The notes under the pieces: generated by a model
The model's database searches: none
What the model saw: only the letters and a program-made list of their open reading frames with translations
Told to the model about the DNA's origin: nothing
NCBI RefSeq assembly: GCF_900406815.1
Contig: NZ_OVCN01000004.1
Coordinates: 124,001-188,000, forward strand
Direction: 5' to 3'
Source: Acinetobacter haemolyticus
Lineage (GTDB): Bacteria; Pseudomonadota; Gammaproteobacteria; Pseudomonadales; Moraxellaceae
Length of the DNA stretch: 64,000 bases
Shown: positions 1 to 7,930 of the stretch, piece after piece
Position numbering within the stretch: the stretch's first letter is position 1
Layout: the number at the start of each line of letters is the position of its first letter
Made by a program: the position numbers and the translations under genes

Positions 1-55
1 GTCGTCTAACAAAAAACTCTACTGGTTTATGTGTAGCAAGCTTATTATTCGTCAT
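1..55 (-). CDS. Start of an unidentified gene cut by the left window edge
   Basis: On the minus strand an ATG at 55 opens a frame that stays open to base 1, giving 18 residues beginning MTNNKLATHKPVEFF. A GAGAG sequence about six bases upstream of this ATG makes a fair ribosome binding site; an in-frame ATG at 67 is the alternative start. It follows the 82-residue gene (108-356) in the same direction, about 52 bases downstream, so it is probably the third gene of the leftward cluster. Too little is visible to assign a family. Open frames this short arise by chance, so support is moderate at best. Confidence 0.4.
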   Translation of the reverse strand, partial: MTNNKLATHKPVEFFVRR

Positions 56-107
56 ATATTCTCTCATATTGTCATTCTTAGATAGCAGAACTTTACTCTA
101 TGTTAAA

Positions 108-356
108 TTATCTTTCTTTATTTGACTGGGAAAGAATAGAGGCTGCTAATGTCTTAGTAGTGTCGCTATATTTATCACTTTTCAAAACTTGTGATGCTTT
201 AGACTCCATATCTGCACCAGTTTGTTTACATGAATGTGATTGAGATAAAGCCGACCCCGCTAATTCCTTCTGGATAGATGAAGATGATGGATTACGTAGA
301 ATTTTTGATGCTAAAGAGCTGACTTTATCTGAAGTCTGTTTTGAATTTTTAGACAT
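108..356 (-). CDS. Small Ser/Lys-rich protein made of two related repeats
   Basis: This 82-residue protein is hydrophilic, rich in Ser, Lys and Ala, and has no signal peptide or membrane segment. It consists of two related units of about 28 residues, roughly residues 13-40 and 51-78. Each unit has a conserved A-S-x-x-L near its start and ends in a variant of L-A-x-S-x-L-S-Q-S; by eye 13 of 28 positions are identical. It lies 17 bases downstream of the 304-residue gene on the same strand, so the two are probably co-transcribed. I recall similar small proteins being common in Acinetobacter, but know no function. It could be a small partner, antitoxin-like or structural protein; none of these is shown by the sequence. 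Confidence 0.75.
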   Translation of the reverse strand: MSKNSKQTSDKVSSLASKILRNPSSSSIQKELAGSALSQSHSCKQTGADMESKASQVLKSDKYSDTTKTLAASILSQSNKER

Positions 357-373
357 AATTAATCTCCTATGAT

Positions 374-1288
374 TTAAGTCTGATCATCTTGTTTACGAAT
401 TTTTTTGTAGCGATAGCTAGCGACTTTTTCGCGATACTCTTTGAGAGATTCCGGATAGTCTTTTATGAATCCTCCCATTCTCTTTTTACCACCTTTATAT
501 TGATCATTTTCTCGCATTTTCTTGAGATCCGCTTTATAGCCACCAGATTTTGTCGCCCGAATAAAAGAAGCACCCGCTCTTATCCCTTCTTCTACAAAAA
601 ATGGTGTAGCAATATTTGTGAAAAAGTAAGATGTACCATAAGGTGATAATCTAGCCAAAGTGTTGAGAGGCAATAAAACTATCTGCCCTTTTTCCTTTTC
701 TTCTCCAATTGGTGCATGAGGTAATTCAAAATAATCAGATTTCCACTTATTTTCTAAGTGACAGAAATAGTTTATTTTTTTATTAGATTTTTCCATGTTA
801 ATGTTTAGTTCTTTACATTTTTCTTGGGTAAATTCAATAAAATGCTTCATTCCTAAATTAATAGTTATATCTGAGATGGTATCCAACCCTAGTCCATCAA
901 CAACTAATATTAACTCTTCTAAATCTTCAATAGCACCAGACATAACTGCTTCTGATGACATTAGTGCTTCAACTAGCTTCGATGCTTTAATTTCCCCTGC
1001 GCCACGTCCTTTATAACTTTTTTTAGTCCAACCGATACCAGTACCTTTAGGTTCTGGAAAGTGACTACATAAGTCCATTGCTAGAGTCTCATTACCCTCT
1101 TTTAATGCAGTTAGCAGCGTTTCCATGAAAGCTTTAATACATTTATGGGCATTCATACAATGAACATTATTTGTCATTGCTACACTATATGGATCTAAGA
1201 AAATCTTTGTGTCTTTCTCTAAATTTAAGTTAAGGAAATCGATTGAATGCGTTCGATCAATTTTGAAGTGTTCAAGAAAGGTAGTCAT
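374..1288 (-). CDS. Uncharacterised 304-residue cytoplasmic protein
   Basis: I do not recognise this protein. It has no signal peptide or transmembrane segment. The N-terminal part carries a hydrophobic-acidic motif (K-D-T-K-I-F-L-D-P-Y, about residues 25-34). The middle holds G-L-G-L-D-T-I-S-D-I-T (about 132-142), and the C-terminal 50 residues are strongly basic, ending in a Lys/Arg-rich tail that could bind nucleic acid. The start is supported by a GGAG sequence nine bases before the ATG. A near-consensus promoter (1350-1378) precedes it, and the CCGAACTTT box at its transcription start suggests control by the divergent Xre protein. The D-P-Y and I-S-D-I-T patterns vaguely recall uncharacterised proteins of defence or mobile islands, but this is memory, not a search result. 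Confidence 0.8.
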   Translation of the reverse strand: MTTFLEHFKIDRTHSIDFLNLNLEKDTKIFLDPYSVAMTNNVHCMNAHKCIKAFMETLLTALKEGNETLAMDLCSHFPEPKGTGIGWTKKSYKGRGAGEIKASKLVEALMSSEAVMSGAIEDLEELILVVDGLGLDTISDITINLGMKHFIEFTQEKCKELNINMEKSNKKINYFCHLENKWKSDYFELPHAPIGEEKEKGQIVLLPLNTLARLSPYGTSYFFTNIATPFFVEEGIRAGASFIRATKSGGYKADLKKMRENDQYKGGKKRMGGFIKDYPESLKEYREKVASYRYKKIRKQDDQT

Positions 1289-1325
1289 TTAGGGGAGCTC
1301 CACTGCTGTTAAAACATAATATAAT

Positions 1326-1405
1326 TTCCGGAATACCGAACTTTAGATCATTATTTAACTAATTTTCTAAATAGTCAACCGTTTTTTTATGCTACTCCGA
1401 ACTTT
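1326..1405. promoter_or_regulatory. Shared operator region: two CCGAACTTT boxes and a TTCCGGAA palindrome
   Basis: The gap between the divergent operons holds the 9-base word CCGAACTTT twice in the same orientation (1336-1344 and 1397-1405). The perfect 8-base palindrome TTCCGGAA (1326-1333) lies three bases left of the first copy. The left copy covers the predicted start of the leftward transcript; the right copy lies just upstream of the likely -10 element of the Xre gene (TAGAAT, 1413-1418). This is the arrangement expected of a repressor that controls both itself and the divergent operon. Binding by the Xre protein is inferred. Confidence 0.45.
1350..1378 (-). promoter_or_regulatory. Promoter of the leftward accessory operon
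   Basis: On the minus strand a -35 element TTGACT (1373-1378) and a -10 element AATAAT (1350-1355) are separated by exactly 17 bases. Each differs from the sigma-70 consensus at one position. It points at the 304-residue gene starting at 1288. Confidence 0.6.
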
Positions 1406-1441
1406 TTTCTAGTAGAATATATAAAAAAGGAGATATCTCAA

Positions 1442-1777
1442 ATGGCAAACTTACTTGGCGACAAAATTAGACTTCTTCGAAAAGAGAAAAAGCTTACATT
1501 AGAGGCTTTAGCTGCAAGTGCGGGCTTAAGTAAAAGCTATTTATGGGAATTAGAGAATAGAGAGTCTCAAAAGCCATCTGCGGAAAAACTATCATCATTA
1601 GCTCAAGCATTGGGTACTGATGTAGAGTTTTTTTTAGAATCAGATGAAAGAACACCTACTGAGAAAAATATAGATAATGCTTTTTTTCGTGAATATAAGA
1701 ATTTGAATTCTCATGAAAAAGAGCAAATTCGCAGTATAATGGCTGTAATTAAATCATCTGGTAATAATAATGGATGA
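1442..1777 (+). CDS. Xre-family helix-turn-helix repressor
   Basis: This 111-residue protein has an N-terminal Cro/C1-type helix-turn-helix (about residues 6-62), including L-R-K-E-K-K-L-T-L-E-A-L-A followed by a recognition helix in S-K-S-Y-L-W-E-L-E-N. The C-terminal 45 residues are acidic and probably serve dimerisation or protease recognition. AAGGAG at 1427-1432 gives a strong ribosome binding site. The stop overlaps the start of the metallopeptidase gene by 8 bases, implying translational coupling. In known ImmR/ImmA and DdrO/IrrE pairs the peptidase cleaves the Xre repressor to induce target genes; by analogy this protein should repress itself and the divergent operon. The family call is firm; the targets are inferred. 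Confidence 0.9.
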   Translation: MANLLGDKIRLLRKEKKLTLEALAASAGLSKSYLWELENRESQKPSAEKLSSLAQALGTDVEFFLESDERTPTEKNIDNAFFREYKNLNSHEKEQIRSIMAVIKSSGNNNG

Positions 1778-2630
1778 AAAACCACATCCACCTAAAATCG
1801 CTGCACGATTACTAAATATTCTTGATGTTTTCTGTAAGACAGAATGTCGGGAAAAGTTCCCGATAGATGTTGATATGCTTTCATATGAAGCAGCCAATAT
1901 CTTTCAGTGGGATGATCCAATTAATGATATTTTGGAGCTAAATGTTGGAAAATTTGAAGGTGCATTATTAAAAAAAGAAGAATCTAATCAATGGGTAATG
2001 TTGTATAACCCATCTATAGAGTCGGCAGGAAGAATCTTGTTCACTAAAGCTCATGAACTGGGACATTATGTTTTACATAGATCTTTACAAGATGAATTTC
2101 AATGTGGAAATGAGGATCTTCAATCTTATAACAATGACTCTATAGAAGCAGAAGCAAATAGATTTTCATCATACCTTTTGATGCCAATAGATGATTTTAG
2201 ACAGCAAATTAATATGGTTGATCTAATGCAATCCTTATCTTTTTGTGCGCAAAGGTATGGTGTTTCTTTGACTGCTGCTATTCTGAAATGGCTTGAATTT
2301 ACAGAAGAAAGTGCAGTTTTTATTTATTCTAGAGATGGTTTTATGAATTGGGCATCATCTAGTAAAGTTGCAGCAAGAAATGGGGCTTACTTTAGAACCA
2401 AGTCAATGGTCATTCCTATACCCGAGAATTCTTTAGCCGGAAATAGTTTTATTACAGAAGAAAAGTCTGGCGAAAAATTGAGAGCTAGTATTTGGTTTGA
2501 GCATGCCCACAAAGATGCACATCTTACGGAATATAAGATTTTTTCAGAAAAATATGATCATGTATTAACTCTGCTCGTATTACCTAGAAACTTAGAAGTA
2601 AGGCCTCCTAAAAATTTAGATGAGATATAA
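1770..2630 (+). CDS. ImmA/IrrE-type metallopeptidase
   Basis: This 286-residue protein carries the zinc motif H-E-L-G-H (residues 95-99) and downstream E-A-E-A-N-R-F with L-L-M-P (about 126-139), the standard ImmA/IrrE (COG2856) signature whose second acidic residue completes the zinc site. It is longer than minimal ImmA proteins: about 130 C-terminal residues (160-286) form an extra region that may be a sensor or substrate-binding domain. It overlaps the upstream Xre gene by 8 bases. Family members cleave or inactivate a cognate Xre repressor after a stress or mobile-element signal, so this pair is likely the switch of the cassette. The signal is unknown. Confidence 0.9.
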   Translation: MDEKPHPPKIAARLLNILDVFCKTECREKFPIDVDMLSYEAANIFQWDDPINDILELNVGKFEGALLKKEESNQWVMLYNPSIESAGRILFTKAHELGHYVLHRSLQDEFQCGNEDLQSYNNDSIEAEANRFSSYLLMPIDDFRQQINMVDLMQSLSFCAQRYGVSLTAAILKWLEFTEESAVFIYSRDGFMNWASSSKVAARNGAYFRTKSMVIPIPENSLAGNSFITEEKSGEKLRASIWFEHAHKDAHLTEYKIFSEKYDHVLTLLVLPRNLEVRPPKNLDEI

Positions 2631-2644
2631 GAATTTAGAAAATA

Positions 2645-2678
2645 AAAAAGCTCTAATGTTTAGATATTAGAGCTTTTT
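2645..2678. terminator. Terminator after the metallopeptidase gene
   Basis: A 13-base perfect inverted repeat (2645-2657 and 2666-2678, core AGCTCTAAT / ATTAGAGCT) with an 8-base loop ends in a T run. It closes the Xre-peptidase operon. Confidence 0.8.
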
Positions 2679-2869
2679 AACTTGTACATTTCCATCAATT
2701 CTTAAATTTACCCTCTTAGACCATTAAATCATTTAAAGTTTTTTTGGTACCCTATTATATAGCTCAAACCTTTTGTTTTAGACACTGTTTTGCAGCTAAA
2801 AATTTTATGAAAAGATACTCGATATAAGTAGCCCACTCAAATTTAAGTTTCCTTAAAACCAACATATAT

Positions 2870-2905
2870 AAAAAAACCTTTAAAAAATCTTAAAGGACTT
2901 TTTTT
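2870..2905. terminator. Bidirectional terminator, end of psd
   Basis: The arms CCTTTAA (2877-2883) and TTAAAGG (2890-2896) are flanked by seven A on the left and a T run on the right, so it can work in both directions. On the minus strand it ends the psd transcript. Confidence 0.65.
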
Positions 2906-2920
2906 AAACGTATCTCTGAA

Positions 2921-3772
2921 TCAAACCGAATGGCCTAACCGTTCACCCATCACCACAGTCGAGTTCGCTTTAAACTGCTCTTCCCAGACCATTTTATCTT
3001 TTTCAAATAAAACCACAGCAGTTGAGCCTAGATAGAAACGACCTAACTCTGCACCTTTATCTAACTGCATTTGATGATGTTGCAATTCAACACGGCCAGT
3101 CGGTTTTACCTTACCTGTCGCAACTGTTTCAATACCTGCAACAATCATTGCACCAACCAACACCACTGCCATACGACCAAGCTCAGTGTCAAACAAACAC
3201 ACCATACGTTCATTACGCGCGAATAAACCCGGAACATTTTCAGCCGTGGTTTGGTTGACTGAGAACAACTCACCCGGAATATATAAAGTTTCGGTCAATG
3301 TACCTGCCAATGGCATATGCACACGATGATAATCTTTAGGTGACAAATAAACAGTTGCAAACTGCCCATCAATAAATGGTTTTGCTAACTGTGGGTCACC
3401 AATCAATTTCTCTACAGAAAAACTTTGGCCTTTGGCTTGAAAAATATCGCCCGCTTCAATTTTACCTAGCTGAGAAATCGCGCCATCCGCAGGACAAACA
3501 ATACTATCAGCACGTTCATCTACACCACGTACACCATGTTTCAAAGCACGCGTGAAAAACTCATTAAATGATTTATAGTGGTTCGGATTCGCTTGTTCAG
3601 CAATACTCATATCAATGCCATATTTTGCTTTAAATGCCTGAATAACAGCAGTTTTCACCAAAACATTTTCACTTGCGGCAACTTTGCCGACCACACGGCT
3701 AAGTTGATGTTGTGGTACTAAATTTTGTGCTTTGATAAAAAGTTGTTTTTTTAAATCTGCTGTGAAACTCAA
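2921..3772 (-). CDS. psd: Phosphatidylserine decarboxylase proenzyme
   Basis: It converts phosphatidylserine to phosphatidylethanolamine at the inner membrane. The 283-residue proenzyme has the self-cleavage motif L-G-S-T (residues 248-251); cleavage before Ser250 yields the pyruvoyl cofactor, a beta chain of about 249 residues and an alpha chain of about 34. The D-Y-H-R-V-H-M-P segment of bacterial Psd is present. The start codon is TTG, supported by GGGGAG about nine bases upstream, and overlaps the TGA stop of the rhodanese gene (TTGA), so translation is coupled. Length and motifs are normal for the family. Confidence 0.96.
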   Translation of the reverse strand: MSFTADLKKQLFIKAQNLVPQHQLSRVVGKVAASENVLVKTAVIQAFKAKYGIDMSIAEQANPNHYKSFNEFFTRALKHGVRGVDERADSIVCPADGAISQLGKIEAGDIFQAKGQSFSVEKLIGDPQLAKPFIDGQFATVYLSPKDYHRVHMPLAGTLTETLYIPGELFSVNQTTAENVPGLFARNERMVCLFDTELGRMAVVLVGAMIVAGIETVATGKVKPTGRVELQHHQMQLDKGAELGRFYLGSTAVVLFEKDKMVWEEQFKANSTVVMGERLGHSV

Positions 3773-4617
3773 GATGGTGACTCCCCTGTAGTAATAGGAC
3801 TATCGAGGCGATTGCCCCATTCACTCCACGCACCATCGTAGGCTCTCACTTGCCAATCAAGCAATCTTGCTAAAATATAAGCTAAACCTGAACGATGATG
3901 TGACTGACAATACACCACCACAGGCTGTTGTAAATTAAAGCCTAATTGCTCTAAACGTTGTTGAGTGCGTTCAAGCGGGTGTAATTTTAGATGATTTTCA
4001 CGATTAAGGGCAGTACTCCATTCAAAATGCAGTGCATTTGGGATGTGACCGCCGCGTCGCGCAGCTAGACGTAGTCCAGTATATTCGTCACTACTGCGAC
4101 AATCCCACAATTGAACATTGCCTCGCTCGACTTGCGTCAATAATTCTTGATATTCAATTCGGTACTGCTGTACTGCATTCAGATCAACGTGAACCAATTC
4201 CTGAACAGGGCTAATGCGCTCAACTTCAGCACTTGTGGGAAGACTAGCGCCTAACCAAGCATGAATGCCTCCATTGATCAGACTTGTTCGTGTAAAACCC
4301 AGACAATGTAAATTCCAGATTAAACGCCCAGCCCAAGCACCACCTTCATCGTCATAGACCACGACATGATGCTGAGGAGAAATATTTAATTTTTCAATTA
4401 GAATATTTAAAGCCTCAATATCAGGTAAAACCCCATTGGCTTGTTCTTGCTGGGCAACAAGATACTTCGGTTGTAGATGAATGGCATGCGGAATATGTAA
4501 TTGTTCATAAACCGAGGCACGGCTTAAATCAACGACCCGAATTAGCTCATGCCCTAAATAAGGAACTAGCTGTTCAGGCTCTATCAGTAAACCAAGTTTA
4601 AAATCAATATCAGTCAT
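3769..4617 (-). CDS. Tandem-rhodanese sulfurtransferase
   Basis: This 282-residue protein has two rhodanese domains. The C-terminal domain carries the active-site loop C-Q-S-H-H-R-S with the nucleophile at Cys237. The N-terminal domain has V-V-V-Y-D-D at the matching place and lacks the cysteine, the usual pattern in which only the second domain is catalytic. It should transfer sulfur from thiosulfate or 3-mercaptopyruvate to cyanide or thiols. The loop differs from the C-G-S-G-V-T of SseA, so the donor is uncertain. It is the first gene of a two-gene operon with psd, whose start overlaps its stop. Confidence 0.88.
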   Translation of the reverse strand: MTDIDFKLGLLIEPEQLVPYLGHELIRVVDLSRASVYEQLHIPHAIHLQPKYLVAQQEQANGVLPDIEALNILIEKLNISPQHHVVVYDDEGGAWAGRLIWNLHCLGFTRTSLINGGIHAWLGASLPTSAEVERISPVQELVHVDLNAVQQYRIEYQELLTQVERGNVQLWDCRSSDEYTGLRLAARRGGHIPNALHFEWSTALNRENHLKLHPLERTQQRLEQLGFNLQQPVVVYCQSHHRSGLAYILARLLDWQVRAYDGAWSEWGNRLDSPITTGESPS

Positions 4618-4719
4618 TGTTATGCGCTTGTGTCATCACATCATGTTTGATTTTAACATAGCTCACTTTTTATCTTTGCCTGATTTTTTGCATTCATTTA
4701 GCAGAAAAGAAGATATAAG

Positions 4720-5955
4720 CTAACTCTCTTCCTCAATCTCAAACACCTGACGCAAATACGCCAAGAAGGTATCATTATCGGTCATGGTCTTACCTGGACT
4801 ATCCGAAATCTTCGCCACTGACTGACGATTACACTCGACCAACTTCAACACAATATTCAGCGGTGTTTGTCCCATATCATTGGTCAAATTGGTGCCAATC
4901 CCGAAACTCACCTGAAAACGATCTTTGAAATAATGATGTAAATGCCACGCTTTCTCTAAATTCAGCCCATCGCTAAAAGTCAACATCTTGGTTTTGCTAT
5001 CGATTTTTAACTTACGATAATGTGCATAGGCCTTATCGCCCCATTCATAGGGATCACCGCTATCATGCCGTAAACCATCGAACAGTTTGGCAAAATACAG
5101 GTCGAAATCCCGTAAAAATGCATCCATACCGACGACATCAGTCAGTGCAATCCCTAAGTCACCTCGGTATTCTTGTACCCATGCTTCTAAGGCTGCCTTT
5201 TGGAAATTTCGCAATCGTACATCAAGCGCTTGAAAAGCCTGTAAAAACTCGTGTGCCATCGTCCCAATTGGGCTAATGCCCAGTTCTTTGGCTAACAATA
5301 CATTACTGGTACCGCGGAATACTTTCGGCGCGGCTGCATGGAAAGCCTGAACCACATGTTTTTGCCATTCAAAACTATAACGGCGACGTGTACCAAAGTC
5401 TGAAACCAAAAACGGTGGTTCATGGTCTTGTTGTTCTTGAGCATATTGTTGCAGTTGAACCAGTTTCTGCTGGAGTCGACGTTCACCCTCCTCCAACACA
5501 GCATCCGTACGGATACGGCTGAAGTACAACTCATTGACGATGGCTAAGACAAAAATCTCAAACATCATCGCCTGCACCATCGGTCCTTCAATACGGATAT
5601 CCAATCGTCCTGCATCATCGATACTTGCTTGAATAAAACGGCGTTTAAGCTGGAAGAGTTCTAAATAATCCACAAAGTCGCTTTTGATAAACCGCAATGA
5701 ACGTAAGTATTGCAGTTCATCTTCTTTAAACTTTAAGTCACATAGTAGATCAAGCTGATGGTTTAACTCAGGCAAAATCTCCGATAATGGATAAAGGGTG
5801 TCGTCTAAATTTCGACAACGGAATAAATAAACGCTATGAGTTTGTGGGAACTGATGGAGCACCACCTGTAACATGGTGAATTTATACAGGTCGGTGTCCA
5901 GTAATGATCGAATAATGGCAGACATAGATGATGGTTTTAACCAATTCTTTTGCAT
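4720..5955 (-). CDS. pncB: Nicotinate phosphoribosyltransferase
   Basis: It makes nicotinate mononucleotide from nicotinate and PRPP in NAD salvage. The 411-residue protein has the PncB N-terminus ([12 protein letters not shown]), the phospho-histidine site in G-T-M-A-H-E-F (His235) and D-S-G-D-P at about residue 298. An in-frame ATG ten codons later (at 5925) gives a start closer to E. coli PncB; neither start has a clear ribosome binding site. The partner enzyme PncA (nicotinamidase) is encoded at 18964-19623, so both Preiss-Handler entry steps fall in this window though unlinked. Confidence 0.95.
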   Translation of the reverse strand: MQKNWLKPSSMSAIIRSLLDTDLYKFTMLQVVLHQFPQTHSVYLFRCRNLDDTLYPLSEILPELNHQLDLLCDLKFKEDELQYLRSLRFIKSDFVDYLELFQLKRRFIQASIDDAGRLDIRIEGPMVQAMMFEIFVLAIVNELYFSRIRTDAVLEEGERRLQQKLVQLQQYAQEQQDHEPPFLVSDFGTRRRYSFEWQKHVVQAFHAAAPKVFRGTSNVLLAKELGISPIGTMAHEFLQAFQALDVRLRNFQKAALEAWVQEYRGDLGIALTDVVGMDAFLRDFDLYFAKLFDGLRHDSGDPYEWGDKAYAHYRKLKIDSKTKMLTFSDGLNLEKAWHLHHYFKDRFQVSFGIGTNLTNDMGQTPLNIVLKLVECNRQSVAKISDSPGKTMTDNDTFLAYLRQVFEIEEES

Positions 5956-6077
5956 AATAGCTTTTGTTATACAACTAAATGTGTCTTATTGAATAGTAGA
6001 CTTTTGCTGCACGGCTCAATTTTGACTCATGTCTCTGTTAAACTTGGCACTTCTCATTTCATCTATTATTCAAAGTT

Positions 6078-6518
6078 ATGCGTGCATTAATTCAACGAGT
6101 CCTCGAAGCCAAGGTGGTGGTCGACGGTCAAACAACAGGTGAGATTGAAAAAGGTTTATTGGTTTTTTTGGGCTTAGGCAAAGAAGATAGCTTGGAAACA
6201 GGCCGCAAGTTAATTGATAAGATTTTGAAATACCGTGTTTTTGACGATGAAAATGGGAAAATGGGCTGGAATGTGAGCCAAGCCAAAGGAGGAATCTTAT
6301 TGGTTTCCCAATTTACCCTAATGGCTCAAACGCAAAAAGGCTTACGACCTGACTTTGGACCTGCAATGCCTCCTCATGATGCCAAAGCTCTCTATGAACA
6401 ATTGGTTGAGTATGCTCAACAACAATTTGAAAATATTCAAACAGGTATCTTCGCGGCAGATATGAAAGTCCATTTAATTAATGATGGTCCTGTGACCTTT
6501 CAGCTTGAAATCGAATAA
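6078..6518 (+). CDS. dtd: D-aminoacyl-tRNA deacylase
   Basis: It hydrolyses D-aminoacyl-tRNAs such as D-Tyr-tRNA, recycling tRNA and keeping D-residues out of proteins. The 146-residue sequence has both family motifs: S-Q-F-T-L (77-81) and G-P-V-T (137-140), which form the active site across the dimer. Length is typical. It stands alone, divergent from pncB and convergent with the SCP2 gene, with a bidirectional terminator immediately downstream. Confidence 0.96.
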   Translation: MRALIQRVLEAKVVVDGQTTGEIEKGLLVFLGLGKEDSLETGRKLIDKILKYRVFDDENGKMGWNVSQAKGGILLVSQFTLMAQTQKGLRPDFGPAMPPHDAKALYEQLVEYAQQQFENIQTGIFAADMKVHLINDGPVTFQLEIE

Positions 6519-6525
6519 ATAGCGC

Positions 6526-6554
6526 AAAAAAAACTCCCATTCAGGGAGTTTTTT
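6526..6554. terminator. Bidirectional terminator after dtd
   Basis: The stem ACTCCC / GGGAGT (6533-6538, 6544-6549) has a 5-base loop, with A8 on the left and T6 on the right. It separates the convergent dtd and SCP2-domain genes. Confidence 0.85.
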
Positions 6555-6562
6555 AAATCAGT

Positions 6563-7042
6563 TTATTTGCCTGTTTTTTCTTTAATAAATGCGCGTGCTT
6601 GACGAATTTTTTCTTTCACTGGTTTCGGTACTTTTGGTGGAATCAATTTAGCAGCTTGGTTAAACCAAACTAACAGGCTAAAGTCACCTTCCATTTTGAT
6701 ACTGCCATCTTGCATTCCAGTCATAAAAGCTGTTGGATCACCTTTTAATAAAGTTTTTACACCCTGCTCGCTAGATGCAAACTGTAAAATAAAATCTGCT
6801 TGTTCTGGATTACCTGCAATTGTTTCAATCTTGCCATGATTAACAAGAATTTGGCGCGCCATACCTAAATCCGTACCAATTTGAATACGGAATTCACGGT
6901 CATGAACCAACTCAATAAACTTAGGGCTAGTACGTGCCAATTGTTTCATACGTAACGCCAAACCCGCCACCAACAAATCAAGCGGATCTGTGCTCACATC
7001 AACGATAGGTAACTTAACCACTGGTAAAGAAGAAAGCTTCAT
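6563..7042 (-). CDS. SCP2 sterol-binding-domain protein
   Basis: This 159-residue protein has a single SCP2-like domain (about residues 35-125), a lipid-binding fold also found in the ubiquinone-synthesis factor UbiJ and in small lipid carriers. Visible features are a hydrophobic core segment and D-G-S-I-K-M-E-G-D-F-S-L-L-V-W-F, the classic SCP2 strand-helix region, followed by a basic C-terminus. I chose the ATG at 7042; an upstream in-frame start at 7117 would add 25 hydrophobic residues that look non-coding. Substrate and process are unknown. Confidence 0.8.
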   Translation of the reverse strand: MKLSSLPVVKLPIVDVSTDPLDLLVAGLALRMKQLARTSPKFIELVHDREFRIQIGTDLGMARQILVNHGKIETIAGNPEQADFILQFASSEQGVKTLLKGDPTAFMTGMQDGSIKMEGDFSLLVWFNQAAKLIPPKVPKPVKEKIRQARAFIKEKTGK

Positions 7043-7133
7043 GACATTTATGCCTATAGTATTATGATGAAAATTAAGACAACAGTATCCTAGCACAATT
7101 GTATATAGGACAGCCAAAGCTTTGTCACAGAAT

Positions 7134-7166
7134 GCAACAAAGGCATGCTGAGCATGCCTTTGTTGC
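7134..7166. repeat. Perfect 16-bp inverted repeat with a 1-base centre
   Basis: GCAACAAAGGCATGCT (7134-7149) is followed after one G by its exact reverse complement (7151-7166). It sits between the start of the SCP2 gene and the end of the 111-residue membrane protein gene. No T run follows on either strand, so it is not a textbook terminator, although it may end the upstream transcript. Confidence 0.8.
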
Positions 7167-7184
7167 GATTCGAATTATTATAAA

Positions 7185-7520
7185 TTATCGGCTAGAACAT
7201 TGTTGCTGATCATCCTTATATACAGGTGTATGTTCAATATACTGACGATTTGCCAGCTGTTTTTGTGCTTGTTTGTCTTCACGTAAAAGAATAAATGTAA
7301 CCGTTACCATCGCAAGGCTTAAAGCAGTCAGATAGCTATAGGCGACTGATATATCGAAGATCGTTTGTACTCCAAAACGTACGACTTCTAACAGTCCCCA
7401 GCAGAGCATACCCGCCAACATAAAACCTAACCAACGACGATAAGGAGAAAAGAAAACAGCAATAACTGCGACAGCGATTAAGCCAAATCCAACCCACATG
7501 GTGAAATTCGCTGCTTCCAT
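7185..7520 (-). CDS. Small inner-membrane protein of unknown function
   Basis: This 111-residue protein has three hydrophobic segments, at about residues 7-25, 30-48 and 59-79, followed by a polar C-terminal tail of some 30 residues rich in Gln and Lys, probably cytoplasmic. A GGAGG sequence lies upstream of the ATG. I recognise no family. It is flanked by an AT-rich gap upstream and by the perfect inverted repeat at 7134-7166 downstream, so it is probably transcribed alone. Confidence 0.7.
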   Translation of the reverse strand: MEAANFTMWVGFGLIAVAVIAVFFSPYRRWLGFMLAGMLCWGLLEVVRFGVQTIFDISVAYSYLTALSLAMVTVTFILLREDKQAQKQLANRQYIEHTPVYKDDQQQCSSR

Positions 7521-7884
7521 AGAAACCTCCGTCTTTAAAGGGATGGTCTGTGTCTTGCGCAGACCTCTTCATAATTGTTCTGTAAATCTCAAACAGTACT
7601 ACGTATTGCATTTGCGTCTTTATGCATTATGGAGGGTTTTTTTTAGAAAAAAAGAGCTTGAAATTAGCCCTACGACACAAGCTGTCGCAATATGTTTTTG
7701 TCATTACATTTTTTAAAATTACAAAAGTCCTGAATCTCTATATAGCATCAATTGCAGCGTGTCATTACAAAAAACTATCGTTATTTTTTAGCTTAAAAAA
7801 ACTTTTTTTCGAATTTTTTTATCGTTGTTTTTCTATACATTTAGACATAATTATGACCAAATCTTGACGCTGCTAAAACAAACA
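7521..7884. other. AT-rich intergenic gap with no supported gene
   Basis: This stretch lies between the terminator of serB and the small membrane protein gene. It contains long A/T runs (7637-7652, 7795-7820). Short open frames on the plus strand encode low-complexity Phe/Lys-rich peptides without ribosome binding sites. It probably carries the promoter of the membrane protein gene, but no convincing -35/-10 pair stood out. Confidence 0.6.
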
Positions 7885-7908
7885 ATGCCGCTTTAAAAAA
7901 AGCGGCAT
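7885..7908. terminator. Terminator hairpin after serB
   Basis: The arms ATGCCGCTTT (7885-7894) and AAAGCGGCAT (7899-7908) are perfectly complementary with a 4-base loop. On the minus strand it is followed by the T-rich TTGTTTGTTTT. Confidence 0.7.
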
Positions 7909-7930
7909 GATTGAAGCATAAAATCGTTAA

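Noticed and set aside
1..2700. Prophage remnant
   Set aside because: Xre/ImmA pairs occur in prophages, but no integrase, structural or lysis gene and no attachment repeat is visible in this stretch.
7622..7867. An 81-residue plus-strand open frame in the gap upstream of serB
   Set aside because: It is Phe/Lys/Leu-rich low-complexity text translated from A/T runs, and no supporting neighbour or family is recognisable.
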